Origin: JAFDVL01 sp043775925
Lineage (GTDB): Bacteria > Acidobacteriota > Blastocatellia > RBC074
Direction: 5' to 3'
DNA: 24,740 nucleotides
Assembly: GCA_043775925.1 (NCBI GenBank)
Contig: JAYVRW010000116.1
Coordinates: 1 to 24,740 of the forward strand
Shown here: piece by piece, positions 1-8,256 of the stretch
Numbering within the stretch: the stretch's first letter is position 1
How the letters are laid out: each line of letters begins with the position of its first letter
Translations under genes and position numbers: made by a program
The notes under the pieces: model-generated
What the model saw: the letters and a program-made list of their open reading frames with translations, nothing else
Told to the model about the DNA's origin: nothing
Database searches by the model: none

Positions 1-305
1 GTTTCGACAATTACGGCAACTCCGGCTGGCCCGTAGCCCTCATAGGTAATTTCGTCGTAATTCACACCTTCGAGTTCGCCCGTCCCACGCTTCACGGCAC
101 GGTCAATCGTTTCGTTTGGCATGTTTTCGGCTTTGGCATCAGTCACGGCTTTGCGTAATCGCGCATTCAGGGCGATGTCACCGCTACCGCCGGTACGCGC
201 CGCGACCGTAATTTCTTTGATAAGTTTGGTAAAAACTTTTCCGCGCTTGGCATCGAGCGCCCCTTTTTTGTGCTTAATAGTGTGCCATTTTGAGTGCCCT
301 GACAT
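1..305 (-). CDS. yebC: YebC/TACO1-family protein (N-terminal part, runs off the left edge)
   Basis: The translation opens with MSGHSKWHTIKHKKGALDAK and continues with RGKVFTKLIKEIT, the hallmark N-terminus of the YebC/PmpR/TACO1 family. Members are described as transcriptional regulators and more recently as ribosome-associated factors that help at difficult peptide motifs. The first 101 codons are present, up to EGYGPAGVAVIVET; the remaining roughly 140 residues lie outside the window. The start is the ATG at 305-303, preceded by GAGGTAA about 8 bases upstream on the minus strand. Family assignment is very secure. The precise role in this organism is not visible from sequence. Confidence 0.95.
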   Translation of the reverse strand, partial: MSGHSKWHTIKHKKGALDAKRGKVFTKLIKEITVAARTGGSGDIALNARLRKAVTDAKAENMPNETIDRAVKRGTGELEGVNYDEITYEGYGPAGVAVIVE

Positions 306-404
306 GTTGGTATTACCTCAGAAGTAAATGAATTGATGGACGTAAGCGCGGTACTATACCACGACGTTTTATCAGTTGTCAGCGGCGCAAAGCGGTTAAT
401 TCCA

Positions 405-1565
405 TTACTTGTAATCAATCACGTGGCGCGTCACTAAGTCATAATACGAATTATAATTATTCGTACTGGAATCAGAATCTTTAATAACACTGTCAATCGT
501 CTGCAATAATTGTACGCTGAAGTGATTTTCAATCGTTAATGGATGCTGATAGGCGTAATAGGCATAATTGAAATAGCTGCGAATAATCACACTTTTTTCG
601 TCAATTGGCAGGCTTTTTAAATTTGTCACAAAGCGATCAAAACTCCCGCTTTGCCGCCACAAATAAAACTCAACATTAGAAACATAAAAGGCTGAAACTT
701 TCTCGCCCGTTTCTTTCAGGTACTTGCCGATTTCTTTGACCGCATGCTCGCCGGATAAATCTCCTGTGACCGGGATGATGCGATTTTCATCCTGCATTTT
801 TTTGAGGAATTGATAATTTTCTTCCGTCGCTAAATAACTGCGCTGCTCATTGTTAAGATCAGTTTCCAGCAGGATGCTGCGAAAACTTGGAAAATACCGA
901 TTCGATGGCATGGGACGATCCCGAATCACATAACGTGTTTCCATCCCTGATTGATAAAAAGCCCGATGAATTTTTTCCAGCGCTTCCTGCTCATGATCGG
1001 TTAAATTAAAACCAAAACTGTTAATCAGTGGTTTGATTTCGGCGCGATATTTTTCGTAAAGCTTCGGATCAGACGGCGTGCGGTCAATATATTCGACCAG
1101 TTCTTTGAGTGGCTTTTTATTCCATTCTTTCGACCTGGGCGGGATTGGTCTGGCGAACATCAGCGACAAATATTCAATCCGGTTATGTGACAACTGAAAT
1201 AAGGATTTCAATAACAAATGATGCAATAAACAATCACGACGAATATCAATCATGAAAGCTTTGCTCGGTTTGATTGCCGCAATGTAGGTAAAACTTTGAT
1301 CCGGTCCCACGCCTAGATAAACACCTCCGGTGACTCCCATTTGATTAAGTTTCGGAATCACATGCTGCAAGGAAAGTTCATTCGAGACTAAGTTGTCAGA
1401 GCCGAAATAACCGCCAGGTTCAGAAATCCGCTGGCTGAGCTGAACCAGATTAATTCGATTAGATTTCGCCTCAAAAACCGATGGCGAAACAGGAACCCCT
1501 GCCAATAATTGCGTCAGTAGGGATACAGCGATTAACTTGAGGACGATAAGCCTGATTTGCGGCAT
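405..1565 (-). CDS. Predicted secreted methyltransferase-like protein (LIC_10091-like)
   Basis: This is a 386-aa protein when read from the ATG at 1565, which has AGGAG 8 bases upstream; an in-frame ATG ten codons earlier lacks this signal. The N-terminus (MPQIRLIVLKLIAVSLLTQL, then LAGVPVSP) looks like a signal peptide or membrane anchor. The mature part begins with ISEPGGYFGSDNLVSNE. It then has GGVYLGVGPDQSFTYIAAI and, shortly after, AFMIDIRRD, which resemble the SAM-binding loop and the acidic end of strand 2 of a Rossmann-fold methyltransferase. Similar proteins are annotated after Leptospira LIC_10091, but I recall this family only loosely. Substrate and activity are unknown. The gene reads in the same direction as yebC, with a 99-bp gap, and may share its transcript. 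Confidence 0.6.
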   Translation of the reverse strand: MPQIRLIVLKLIAVSLLTQLLAGVPVSPSVFEAKSNRINLVQLSQRISEPGGYFGSDNLVSNELSLQHVIPKLNQMGVTGGVYLGVGPDQSFTYIAAIKPSKAFMIDIRRDCLLHHLLLKSLFQLSHNRIEYLSLMFARPIPPRSKEWNKKPLKELVEYIDRTPSDPKLYEKYRAEIKPLINSFGFNLTDHEQEALEKIHRAFYQSGMETRYVIRDRPMPSNRYFPSFRSILLETDLNNEQRSYLATEENYQFLKKMQDENRIIPVTGDLSGEHAVKEIGKYLKETGEKVSAFYVSNVEFYLWRQSGSFDRFVTNLKSLPIDEKSVIIRSYFNYAYYAYQHPLTIENHFSVQLLQTIDSVIKDSDSSTNNYNSYYDLVTRHVIDYK

Positions 1566-1774
1566 GAAGTAATCTCCTGAAAAGGGCAGAGCCAAAGGTT
1601 ACGGAACTAACCGGGACATAGAATTACCAAACAATTATCTTCAACAGTTAATGCTGGCGCAACTCCTAAGCTATGTTACACTAAAACTGAGCCAAAGTTC
1701 TTTGCGTTCAGGCTTTCCAATTCATCCGCCCCGCCCGTGATCGCCTTCACCAACATTGTCTTGAAAGGGTACTT

Positions 1775-2197
1775 GTGAATAGCAGCTACGATCCCCTTGA
1801 AAATATTATCAGCGTCGAAGTCGTGACAGAAGATATAGATACTGAAACGCCGCCCGTCTGGCCCCCAGGCGAAGCGATGGTTGATGAGCGACGAAAATAT
1901 GTCGCGCGCATTCCGGCAGAAATTGATTTACACATTACCACTCCAGAAAGAAAAGGAATGGGGCGCAGCCTTGATGTCAGCGTCACCGGAATCCTGATTC
2001 AAACATTGATGGAATTGAACTGGGAAGAACGTGTCATCATTACGATTATTCACCCGGAAGAAGACACCCATGTTTGCGCCATGGTAACCCGCGTAGCAGA
2101 TATTGACCATCCTGAAGAAGGCAATAAATACGGAATTAAAATCATGGCAGAAGATTCCATTATCTGGCAAGGCGCTTTACGGCGACTCATTCTTTAG
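1775..2197 (+). CDS. PilZ-domain protein
   Basis: This is a 140-aa protein starting at GTG 1775, with GAAAGGG 5 bases upstream. After an acidic, probably flexible N-terminal 36 residues comes DERRKYVARIPAEIDL (arginines 39, 40 and 45), then DVSVTGI at 67-73. An arginine cluster followed by D/N-x-S-x-x-G is the cyclic-di-GMP-binding signature of PilZ domains. The rest is beta-rich, ending in the C-terminal helix WQGALRRLIL. It stands alone between two minus-strand genes, so it is probably its own transcription unit, closed by the hairpin just downstream. It is likely a small c-di-GMP adaptor; the partner is unknown. The arginine spacing is slightly different from the textbook RxxxR. Confidence 0.8.
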   Translation: MNSSYDPLENIISVEVVTEDIDTETPPVWPPGEAMVDERRKYVARIPAEIDLHITTPERKGMGRSLDVSVTGILIQTLMELNWEERVIITIIHPEEDTHVCAMVTRVADIDHPEEGNKYGIKIMAEDSIIWQGALRRLIL

Positions 2198-2208
2198 CCT
2201 CCAAAAGT

Positions 2209-2240
2209 AAAAGGCGTAACCTCTACGGCTACGCCTTTTT
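2209..2240 (+). terminator. Rho-independent terminator, probably bidirectional
   Basis: A perfect 10-bp stem (AAAAGGCGTA at 2209-2218 paired with TACGCCTTTT at 2230-2239) with an 11-base loop lies 11 bases after the PilZ gene stop and ends in a T run. Because the upstream arm begins with A-rich sequence, the minus-strand transcript from the propeller gene (stop at 2261) would also see a T-rich tail here. It therefore serves two convergent genes. Confidence 0.85.
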
Positions 2241-2260
2241 GACTGCATACCTGTAAATTT

Positions 2261-4516
2261 CTAGGGTTTAATAGCAACGGTAAAGACGTTACTTTCGACG
2301 GCAGTGCCGGAAGTCGTAGCCTTCACCTTGATATTAAGAGTTCCGGTCGGAAAAGCTGCTGGAAGTAATAAATTGATCTGATCCAACCCAGGGAAAAACT
2401 GCTGCGTTCCAGCGTAGATCACCGTATAATCCGTAGTTGTCGCATCAGCCGCAATGACTGTCACAACTACCGAAGCCGCATCCGCGAACCTGAATCCTGT
2501 TCCATAAATCAATAAATAACTATCAATTAAAGTTGTGCTGACCTGACAGGGAGGATTTGGATAAGATGTTCCTAACACTACCCCATCTGCATCTTTGGTA
2601 ACAATTTGGCATCCAACGGAGCCAGCTCCTTTGCCATCACTCGTCACTGTGAAAATTCCCGGAGAAGCATTTAATAAACTAAATGTACCGGATGACAAGA
2701 CACCGTTATTATCTACAACAAAGGTAACGCCTGTACCTGCGCCAAATCCTTCAGGAACAAGAAAGTTGATTTGACCGGGGGAAATATAAAACAATTTGGT
2801 TGCAATTCCACTGATGGTAACACTGACACCATTCAGTTGATAATCCAAATCCGAGCGCGTCGTTGCTACTGAAGAATTCGCTAATCGTGTACCAAAAATT
2901 GAAGCGATTGACCCGCTGGCAATTGGATTTGAGGCTGGAGTGGTCGAATCAGGCGAAATAAAACTCGCACCATTGACCATCGCCGCCACAGTTGTATTCG
3001 TTTCAGTCACAGGACGAATTCTGGCTCGGACCACTTCAAATGAGGTGTCCGCATTGCTTCCGGTCAAGTTCACATCGTCGGTGAAAAATATCTCCGTACC
3101 CGCTGCGTTTGCATTCACCATCAACAAAGCTTCGCGCTGATCCAGAACACGCGGCGAGACGGGAGTATAGGTTACCTGCCTGAACTTCCCAGTAGTTACG
3201 TCATATCGAAAAACCTCCCGGCTCGCATCAACGTTGTCTGTCAAAATACCGCTTGTGCCTCCCGAAGCAATTGGAACAATATTAAGAATTGACGAAAGAA
3301 AAACGAATTTTCCATTGCCGCTGATTCCCGGAGTAAAATTGTAATCAATTTTCGCCAGGTCAGCGCTGGTCGGAGTCGTGGGGAGATTGGCGTTGCTGGT
3401 AATCTGCGTAAACTTTGCAGTTGTGCGGTTATACAGGAAAACTTCGCGCGTTTTGTCAGTATTTTTACCTGTTTCCAAATCACCAGCGGATTCTAAAACA
3501 ATCAAATTACCGTCGTTACTAATGTGCTTCGTATTTTGATTGAAAAAATTGACGGGCTGGCTCGGCACTAGAGCTGTACCAGTCGAATTAACTGTAGCAG
3601 GATACCCTGCAAACCCTGAAGTATCGGTCAACTGCGTAATTACTTTTGTCGCGACGTTGTAGATAAAAACTTCACCATTAAGGTCAGCGTTATTAATCGA
3701 AGTCGTCGGTGCATGGTTAAACCCGGAAACAAAAATCAGCGTACTGCCGTCTCCACTGAGTTGGGGGTTCAAATTGAATCCTTTAAAAGCAAAGGTGCTG
3801 TCAATTCCATCTACTTCATTTTTGGAAGTAATCTGCGTAAATTTTCCGGTTGCCGCGCTGTAAAGAATGATCTGAGCAATCAGGTCTTTATTAACCACGC
3901 CCGTCAAACCAGTCGCATCGCTACGATTACTGACAAAGCCGATCAACGAACCATTTGAGTTAATAGTCGGGTAGATGTTATCAAAGACCTGAATGATGGC
4001 TGTCGCTGTGGTTGAAGCCTGTGTATTCGTAATGCGCTGAAAGAATGCTGCTGTGCTATTCAACGGTAACGTAGCCAGAAAAATTTCCTGATTACCATCG
4101 GCATTCGCCCCCGCCAGATCAGAGCTATTCGACGAAAACACAATTCTCGTACCATCCCCGCTAAGTGCTGCGTTGTGATTGGAAACCGTTAGTAAAATCT
4201 TGGTGGAATCGGTAGGATCAACGATATTTTTGGTATTCGTGATCTGCACAAACGTCCGCTTATCCACCTCGTAAATAAAAACTTCCGGGTTCAAGTCCAC
4301 ATTATTACCAGTAATATCAGCGGCTGATTCAAACAGAACGCGCTTGCCGTCATCGCTGACGCCGCGTACCGCTGTGACAGCCGTGTTAATAATGTTGGTG
4401 ACTGGCAAAATAGAAACTTCGTCAGAAGTTTGCGCATATTGGGCTTGAACGGAAATGAGATAACCTGAAAGGCAGAACACTGCCATAATGCTGAATAAAC
4501 GTGCCAAAGCTTTCAC
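2261..4516 (-). CDS. Secreted WD40-like beta-propeller protein with Solibacter-type C-terminal domain
   Basis: This is a 751-aa protein from GTG 4516 (AGAGGAG 10 bases upstream); a TTG start 12 codons earlier is possible but has no ribosome-binding site. A signal peptide (LARLFSIMAVFCLSGYLISV, then QAQ) is followed by about seven PD40/TolB-like repeats. Each has a pattern like 'DGxxIVFSS..D' and then 'EVFIYNVATKVITQLT', consistent with a seven-bladed propeller. The C-terminal third, from AAMVNGASF through ISPGQINFLVP, LNASPGIF, LLIYGTGF and GLDQINLLLP, is the uncharacterised Ig/TIG-like domain (TIGR03437 style) that is greatly expanded in Acidobacteria. It is probably extracellular or periplasmic. 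No enzyme motif is seen and the ligand is unknown. Confidence 0.85.
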   Translation of the reverse strand: MKALARLFSIMAVFCLSGYLISVQAQYAQTSDEVSILPVTNIINTAVTAVRGVSDDGKRVLFESAADITGNNVDLNPEVFIYEVDKRTFVQITNTKNIVDPTDSTKILLTVSNHNAALSGDGTRIVFSSNSSDLAGANADGNQEIFLATLPLNSTAAFFQRITNTQASTTATAIIQVFDNIYPTINSNGSLIGFVSNRSDATGLTGVVNKDLIAQIILYSAATGKFTQITSKNEVDGIDSTFAFKGFNLNPQLSGDGSTLIFVSGFNHAPTTSINNADLNGEVFIYNVATKVITQLTDTSGFAGYPATVNSTGTALVPSQPVNFFNQNTKHISNDGNLIVLESAGDLETGKNTDKTREVFLYNRTTAKFTQITSNANLPTTPTSADLAKIDYNFTPGISGNGKFVFLSSILNIVPIASGGTSGILTDNVDASREVFRYDVTTGKFRQVTYTPVSPRVLDQREALLMVNANAAGTEIFFTDDVNLTGSNADTSFEVVRARIRPVTETNTTVAAMVNGASFISPDSTTPASNPIASGSIASIFGTRLANSSVATTRSDLDYQLNGVSVTISGIATKLFYISPGQINFLVPEGFGAGTGVTFVVDNNGVLSSGTFSLLNASPGIFTVTSDGKGAGSVGCQIVTKDADGVVLGTSYPNPPCQVSTTLIDSYLLIYGTGFRFADAASVVVTVIAADATTTDYTVIYAGTQQFFPGLDQINLLLPAAFPTGTLNIKVKATTSGTAVESNVFTVAIKP

Positions 4517-4666
4517 TTTATGATGACTCCTCTGATAACGACACGCTGCCAACTTAGGTGCAACGTGGCTGTAAAGATTTAAGAAGGGATGAGATTATAG
4601 CTGAGAGGCTATCAGCTTGTCGAACGGCAAAACCGCTACTGAGGTAAAGTCTGTCAATCCTGCGGT

Positions 4667-4702
4667 AGAAAAATTTGAGGACGCCCCACGTGAAGCGTCC
4701 TC
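4667..4702 (-). terminator. Rho-independent terminator of the 88-aa gene
   Basis: The 8-bp inverted repeat GAGGACGC (4677-4684) and GCGTCCTC (4695-4702) encloses a 10-base loop. On the minus strand it is followed by AAATTTTTCT. It lies about 40 bases downstream of the small minus-strand gene ending at 4742, which is where a terminator is expected. Confidence 0.7.
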
Positions 4703-4741
4703 TCTAACCATTTTACAGAATGCGAAAATTACCTATCTTAA

Positions 4742-5008
4742 CTACGCGGCCTTCGGACTAATATATTGATCGTAATGGCGTGCTGGCTCCCAACTATGCG
4801 ATTTCACTTTCTCCGTTTCTGGAAATTTCATTTCCATTTCAGCGACTTCCATAGCCTCTAAATAAACCCGATCAAGGTTTTCGAGCGGACAGCCATTTTT
4901 CTCACAAGCTTTCAAATGCCGTCGCACAATGCTAATTACTTTAGCTCGTTTCTTGTCCGGTAAGCTGTTCACTTTTCTTAAGGTATCGTTTGAGATGCTC
5001 AATTGCAT
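4742..5008 (-). CDS. Small protein of unknown function
   Basis: This is an 88-aa protein from ATG 5008 with a strong GAAGGAG 7 bases upstream. It is highly charged and predicted mostly helical: the N-terminal half (LRKVNSLPDKKRAKVISIVR) is basic and the second half (YLEAMEVAEMEMKFPETEK) is acidic. It contains two cysteines (CEKNGC) and no signal peptide or membrane segment. I do not recognise the family. A good ribosome-binding site, a dedicated downstream terminator and normal codon use make it a credible real gene. It is divergent from the ferredoxin gene. Confidence 0.6.
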   Translation of the reverse strand: MQLSISNDTLRKVNSLPDKKRAKVISIVRRHLKACEKNGCPLENLDRVYLEAMEVAEMEMKFPETEKVKSHSWEPARHYDQYISPKAA

Positions 5009-5177
5009 GATTTACTCCTTCTCAGAAAAATCAAAAGACCAATGTTTAATTCACTTTGACTACTTTTCCCGCCAATTTTAACGAGCGACTGTTGCTTATC
5101 TATCAAAGAATTGTGTCAAACCCTTCAATTTCAACCTTTCACCATTTTGAACTAACGATTTTCCTGAGTTATTAGTT

Positions 5178-5204
5178 GCAAGCCACCCTTCAGGGTTGGC
5201 TTGC
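5178..5204. other. Hairpin in the 5009-5331 intergenic region
   Basis: The 323-bp gap between the divergent 88-aa and ferredoxin genes holds no gene that I can see. It contains one strong inverted repeat: GCAAGCCA (5178-5185) pairs with TGGCTTGC (5197-5204), and an inner CCCT/AGGG extends the stem with one bulge. It is not followed by a clean T tract (TTGAGATTATTTTTGG), so it may be a weak terminator, a leader structure of the ferredoxin-yvcK transcript, or a protein site. A TTGACT at about 5056 and a TTGACC at about 5243 look like -35 boxes but have no convincing -10 partner. Confidence 0.35.
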
Positions 5205-5331
5205 CTTGAGATTATTTTTGGCTAATCTTTCCAGTGAAAAGAACTTGACCAAGATCGAATGACTAAGGCACACTGTCGCATCTTTTATCGGGAGCTTTCC
5301 TCAAAGCCCAAATTTAGTTTATTTGCTAACA

Positions 5332-5682
5332 ATGCCGAAATTTACGCACCATATTTTTATTTGTACCAATCAGCGTTCGCCGGAAAACCCGCGCGGATGC
5401 TGTGATTCGACTGGCTTGGGAGAGTTACAGCTCAAATTCAAACAAGAACTTTCCAAGCGTGGCTTGAAAGGCGCAGTGAGAGCCAACAAAGCTGGGTGCC
5501 TGGATCAATGCGAACACGGCCCAACCCTGGTGGTGTACCCCGAAGCAGTCTGGTACGGTGGAATTACTGCGGCAGACATCCCCGAAATTATTGATTCCCA
5601 TCTCGTTAATGGAAACCCTGTCACCCGCTTACAGCTTGACGACGAATGCCTGAACACGAAAACCTGCATTCACCGCCAGTAA
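5332..5682 (+). CDS. Thioredoxin-like [2Fe-2S] ferredoxin
   Basis: This is a 116-aa protein from ATG 5332. An in-frame TTG three codons earlier is less likely. It begins HHIFICTNQR and continues with NPRGCCDSTG, then KAGCLDQCEHGPTLVVYPE. The cysteines C11, C24 (or the adjacent C23), C56 and C60 match the four cluster ligands of the thioredoxin-fold ferredoxins (Aquifex Fd / Shethna-type, related to NuoE). It is a soluble cytoplasmic electron carrier; the redox partner is not identifiable here. A C-terminal tail (DDECLNTKTC) adds two further cysteines. The stop is only 9 bases from the yvcK start, so the two are probably cotranscribed. Confidence 0.9.
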   Translation: MPKFTHHIFICTNQRSPENPRGCCDSTGLGELQLKFKQELSKRGLKGAVRANKAGCLDQCEHGPTLVVYPEAVWYGGITAADIPEIIDSHLVNGNPVTRLQLDDECLNTKTCIHRQ

Positions 5683-5691
5683 TCTGTAATC

Positions 5692-6744
5692 ATGAAATCT
5701 GAATCCTCATTAAAGTTTGTCGCAATCGGTGGTGGAACCGGTTTATCAACTTTACTAACCGGACTCAAACCTTATTTGAATGCGGCGCAACGTGCCGATG
5801 ACATCCCGCCACTGGACTTAACCGAAGAAAGAGTGCATCCCTTCAAAGAAAAGGAAGTTTCATTAACAGCTATCGTCACCGTGACAGATGACGGCAAAAG
5901 CTCAGGACGTTTGCGCTCTGAATTTGACATTCTCCCACCTGGTGATTTGCGCAACTGCTTAGTCGCACTGGCGCGTGATGATCGTTCCATTAAAAATCTT
6001 TTCAAGCACCGTTTTACTGGTAACGGCTCGCTCGGAGGCCATTCACTTGGCAATCTAATTATCGTTGCTCTGACCCAAATGACCGGAAATTTTCTGGACG
6101 CGATTGATCAAGCCAGTGATTTATTGGGATGTTCCGCACGGGTGCTGCCTTCAACTTTGGATTCGGTAGATTTAGAGGCGCAAATTGGGAATCAGACGGC
6201 GTACGGACAACGCGCAATCAAGGCGTTGAATGCTTTGCGCGGACTTCCAATTGAAAATTTAAAGGTCACCCCTCACGACGCCAAAGCTTTACCCGAAGCC
6301 GTCGAAGCAATTCTCAAGGCTGATGTGATTACGCTTGGCCCTGGATCATTATTCACGAGCATTTTGCCAAATCTTTTGATTGACGGAATCACCGAAGCGA
6401 TGGCCCGATCGAAAGCCAAAAAAATTTACATCTGTAACATCATGACGGAAGCCGATGAAACGGATGGCTTATCCGCCGAGGATCATTTGGTTCAGTTAAT
6501 GAAAAATTGCCCTCAGTTACAATTGGATTTCGCTATTTTCAATTCGGCTCCCATTTCGACTGCGATGCGCGAGCTTTACGCTGAGGAAGAAGCAATGATC
6601 TTGGAACCGCCCCATAACAATTATTCGTCCGGCGGCACAATCAAGTTCGTTTTAGCCCCCTTAGCATCCGAAGCGCGTTCGGTTCGTCATAATCCTGCAA
6701 ATTTAGCTCGCGCAATTTTTGAAATTCACTATAATGAAGCTTGA
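5692..6744 (+). CDS. yvcK: YvcK/CofD-like gluconeogenesis factor
   Basis: This is a 350-aa protein starting FVAIGGGTGLSTLL (G13-G17 glycine loop). It has TDDGKSSGRLR at 66-75, GDLRN at 84-88, GGHSLGNLII from 115 and GPGSLFTSILPNL. These are diagnostic of YvcK/YbhK, the CofD-like nucleotide-sugar-binding family. In B. subtilis and Listeria, YvcK binds UDP-GlcNAc and supports cell-wall precursor supply and growth on gluconeogenic carbon. It is notable that glmU and glmS, which make that ligand's pathway, lie just downstream. The usual low-GC neighbours RapZ and WhiA are not present. The ribosome-binding site is weak, consistent with coupling to the ferredoxin gene. Confidence 0.92.
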   Translation: MKSESSLKFVAIGGGTGLSTLLTGLKPYLNAAQRADDIPPLDLTEERVHPFKEKEVSLTAIVTVTDDGKSSGRLRSEFDILPPGDLRNCLVALARDDRSIKNLFKHRFTGNGSLGGHSLGNLIIVALTQMTGNFLDAIDQASDLLGCSARVLPSTLDSVDLEAQIGNQTAYGQRAIKALNALRGLPIENLKVTPHDAKALPEAVEAILKADVITLGPGSLFTSILPNLLIDGITEAMARSKAKKIYICNIMTEADETDGLSAEDHLVQLMKNCPQLQLDFAIFNSAPISTAMRELYAEEEAMILEPPHNNYSSGGTIKFVLAPLASEARSVRHNPANLARAIFEIHYNEA

Positions 6745-6842
6745 TTTTATGCCCCACATTTCGCCGCTTCGGGTGACGTTCAAATAATTGCATTCATATT
6801 CCTAAAAACCCCAACTATTATTTATCCACGAGGAAAAGTTCA

Positions 6843-8222
6843 GTGAGCCAGCCCATTAACGTTTTGATTTTAGCTGCCGGACTCGGCACTCGCATGAAAA
6901 GTGATCAGGCGAAAGTCCTGCACAAGCTCGGCAGCCAACCAATGATTGCGCATGTCCTGCGCACCGCTGCCCAGCTTAACCCTGAAAAAATAATTGTCAT
7001 CATCGGCCATCAAGCTGAACAGGTCGAAGCTGCTTCACGCGCCGCGCTTGATCCTAAGATGGCTGAGCGGTTGGTGTTCGTCCTGCAAACGGAACAAAAA
7101 GGCACAGGACACGCTGTTATGAGTGCCCGTGAAGTCCTTGAAAAAGCCAATGGGACCTTGATTGTCAGTTATGGAGACGCGCCGCTCGTCAAAGCCTCCA
7201 CTTTGCAAAAACTGAAAAATACACACGAAGCTGAAAAAAATGCGGCGACGCTCATCACCATGAAAATGGAAGTGCCGCCCGCGTATGGCCGCATCGTCCG
7301 CGATGAAGCCGGACAATTCGCCAAAATCGTCGAAGATAAAGATTGCACCCCTGAACAAAAATTAATCAAAGAAGTGAATCCGGGATTTTATTGTTTTGAT
7401 ATTCAGGCCTTGCTTCCGACTCTTGGGCGCCTGACGACAAAAAATGCGCAGGGCGAGTATTACTTAACTGATGTGCCAGAGATTTTACGCGCTGATAACA
7501 AAGCCGTCGGAACCGTTTTGCATAACGACGAGATGGAGTTGCAGGGCTTTAATAATCGGGCTGAAATTGCGCTGGGGTGGAACAAACTCCGCCGCGAAAA
7601 ACTTGAGGCACTGATGACCGAAGGCGTCACCATTGTTGACCCCGCTTCGACCTACATTGATGTCGAAGTGAATATTGGACGCGACACGATTATTCATCCA
7701 CAGGTTATTATCGAAGGCGCTTCACAGATTGGCAGTCATTGTGAAATTCATTCGTGGTCACATTTGACCCGCGTCGAAATTGGCGATGGATGCACTGTGA
7801 ATAATTCCTGCGTCATCGTAGATTGCAAGCTCACCGCCAATAATAAAGTCGGTCCGTTCGCGCATTTGCGGATGCACTCCGTGCTGGATGAAGCCGCCAT
7901 CGTTGGCAATTTCGTCGAACTCAAAAAAACCTTGCTTGGCAAAAAATCAAAATCCATGCACCTCACCTATTTAGGAGATGCCACGATTGGTGAGCGCGTC
8001 AATATTGGTGCGGCGACAGTGACGTGTAATTACGACGGCAAAAATAAACATCAAACGATTATTGAAGACGATGTGAAAATTGGTTCTGACACGATGCTCG
8101 TAGCTCCCGTCAGAGTTGGGCGCGGCTCAATGTCCGCTGCCGGTTCAGTCATTATTGAAGATGTCCCGGAAGATACATTGGTCGCAGGCATTCCTGCCAA
8201 AGTTAAGAAAAAATTAAAGTAA
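6843..8222 (+). CDS. glmU: Bifunctional GlmU (GlcN-1-P acetyltransferase / GlcNAc-1-P uridylyltransferase)
   Basis: This is a 459-aa protein, close to the family length of about 456, from GTG 6843 with GAGGAAA upstream. The N-terminal uridylyltransferase domain has LILAAGLGTRMKS (8-20) with the conserved K24, plus GDAPLV and GTGHAV. The C-terminal left-handed beta-helix has GNFVELKKT, then MHLTYLGDATIGERVNIGAA and TCNYDGKNKHQT. These include the catalytic histidine and the acetyl-CoA-binding loops. It makes UDP-GlcNAc for peptidoglycan and LPS. The preceding 98-bp gap has no clear terminator. The acetyltransferase and pyrophosphorylase halves both appear intact. Confidence 0.97.
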   Translation: MSQPINVLILAAGLGTRMKSDQAKVLHKLGSQPMIAHVLRTAAQLNPEKIIVIIGHQAEQVEAASRAALDPKMAERLVFVLQTEQKGTGHAVMSAREVLEKANGTLIVSYGDAPLVKASTLQKLKNTHEAEKNAATLITMKMEVPPAYGRIVRDEAGQFAKIVEDKDCTPEQKLIKEVNPGFYCFDIQALLPTLGRLTTKNAQGEYYLTDVPEILRADNKAVGTVLHNDEMELQGFNNRAEIALGWNKLRREKLEALMTEGVTIVDPASTYIDVEVNIGRDTIIHPQVIIEGASQIGSHCEIHSWSHLTRVEIGDGCTVNNSCVIVDCKLTANNKVGPFAHLRMHSVLDEAAIVGNFVELKKTLLGKKSKSMHLTYLGDATIGERVNIGAATVTCNYDGKNKHQTIIEDDVKIGSDTMLVAPVRVGRGSMSAAGSVIIEDVPEDTLVAGIPAKVKKKLK

Positions 8223-8256
8223 AATTTTCGTACAGGCGCCCGGCTAAGGAAAAAAC

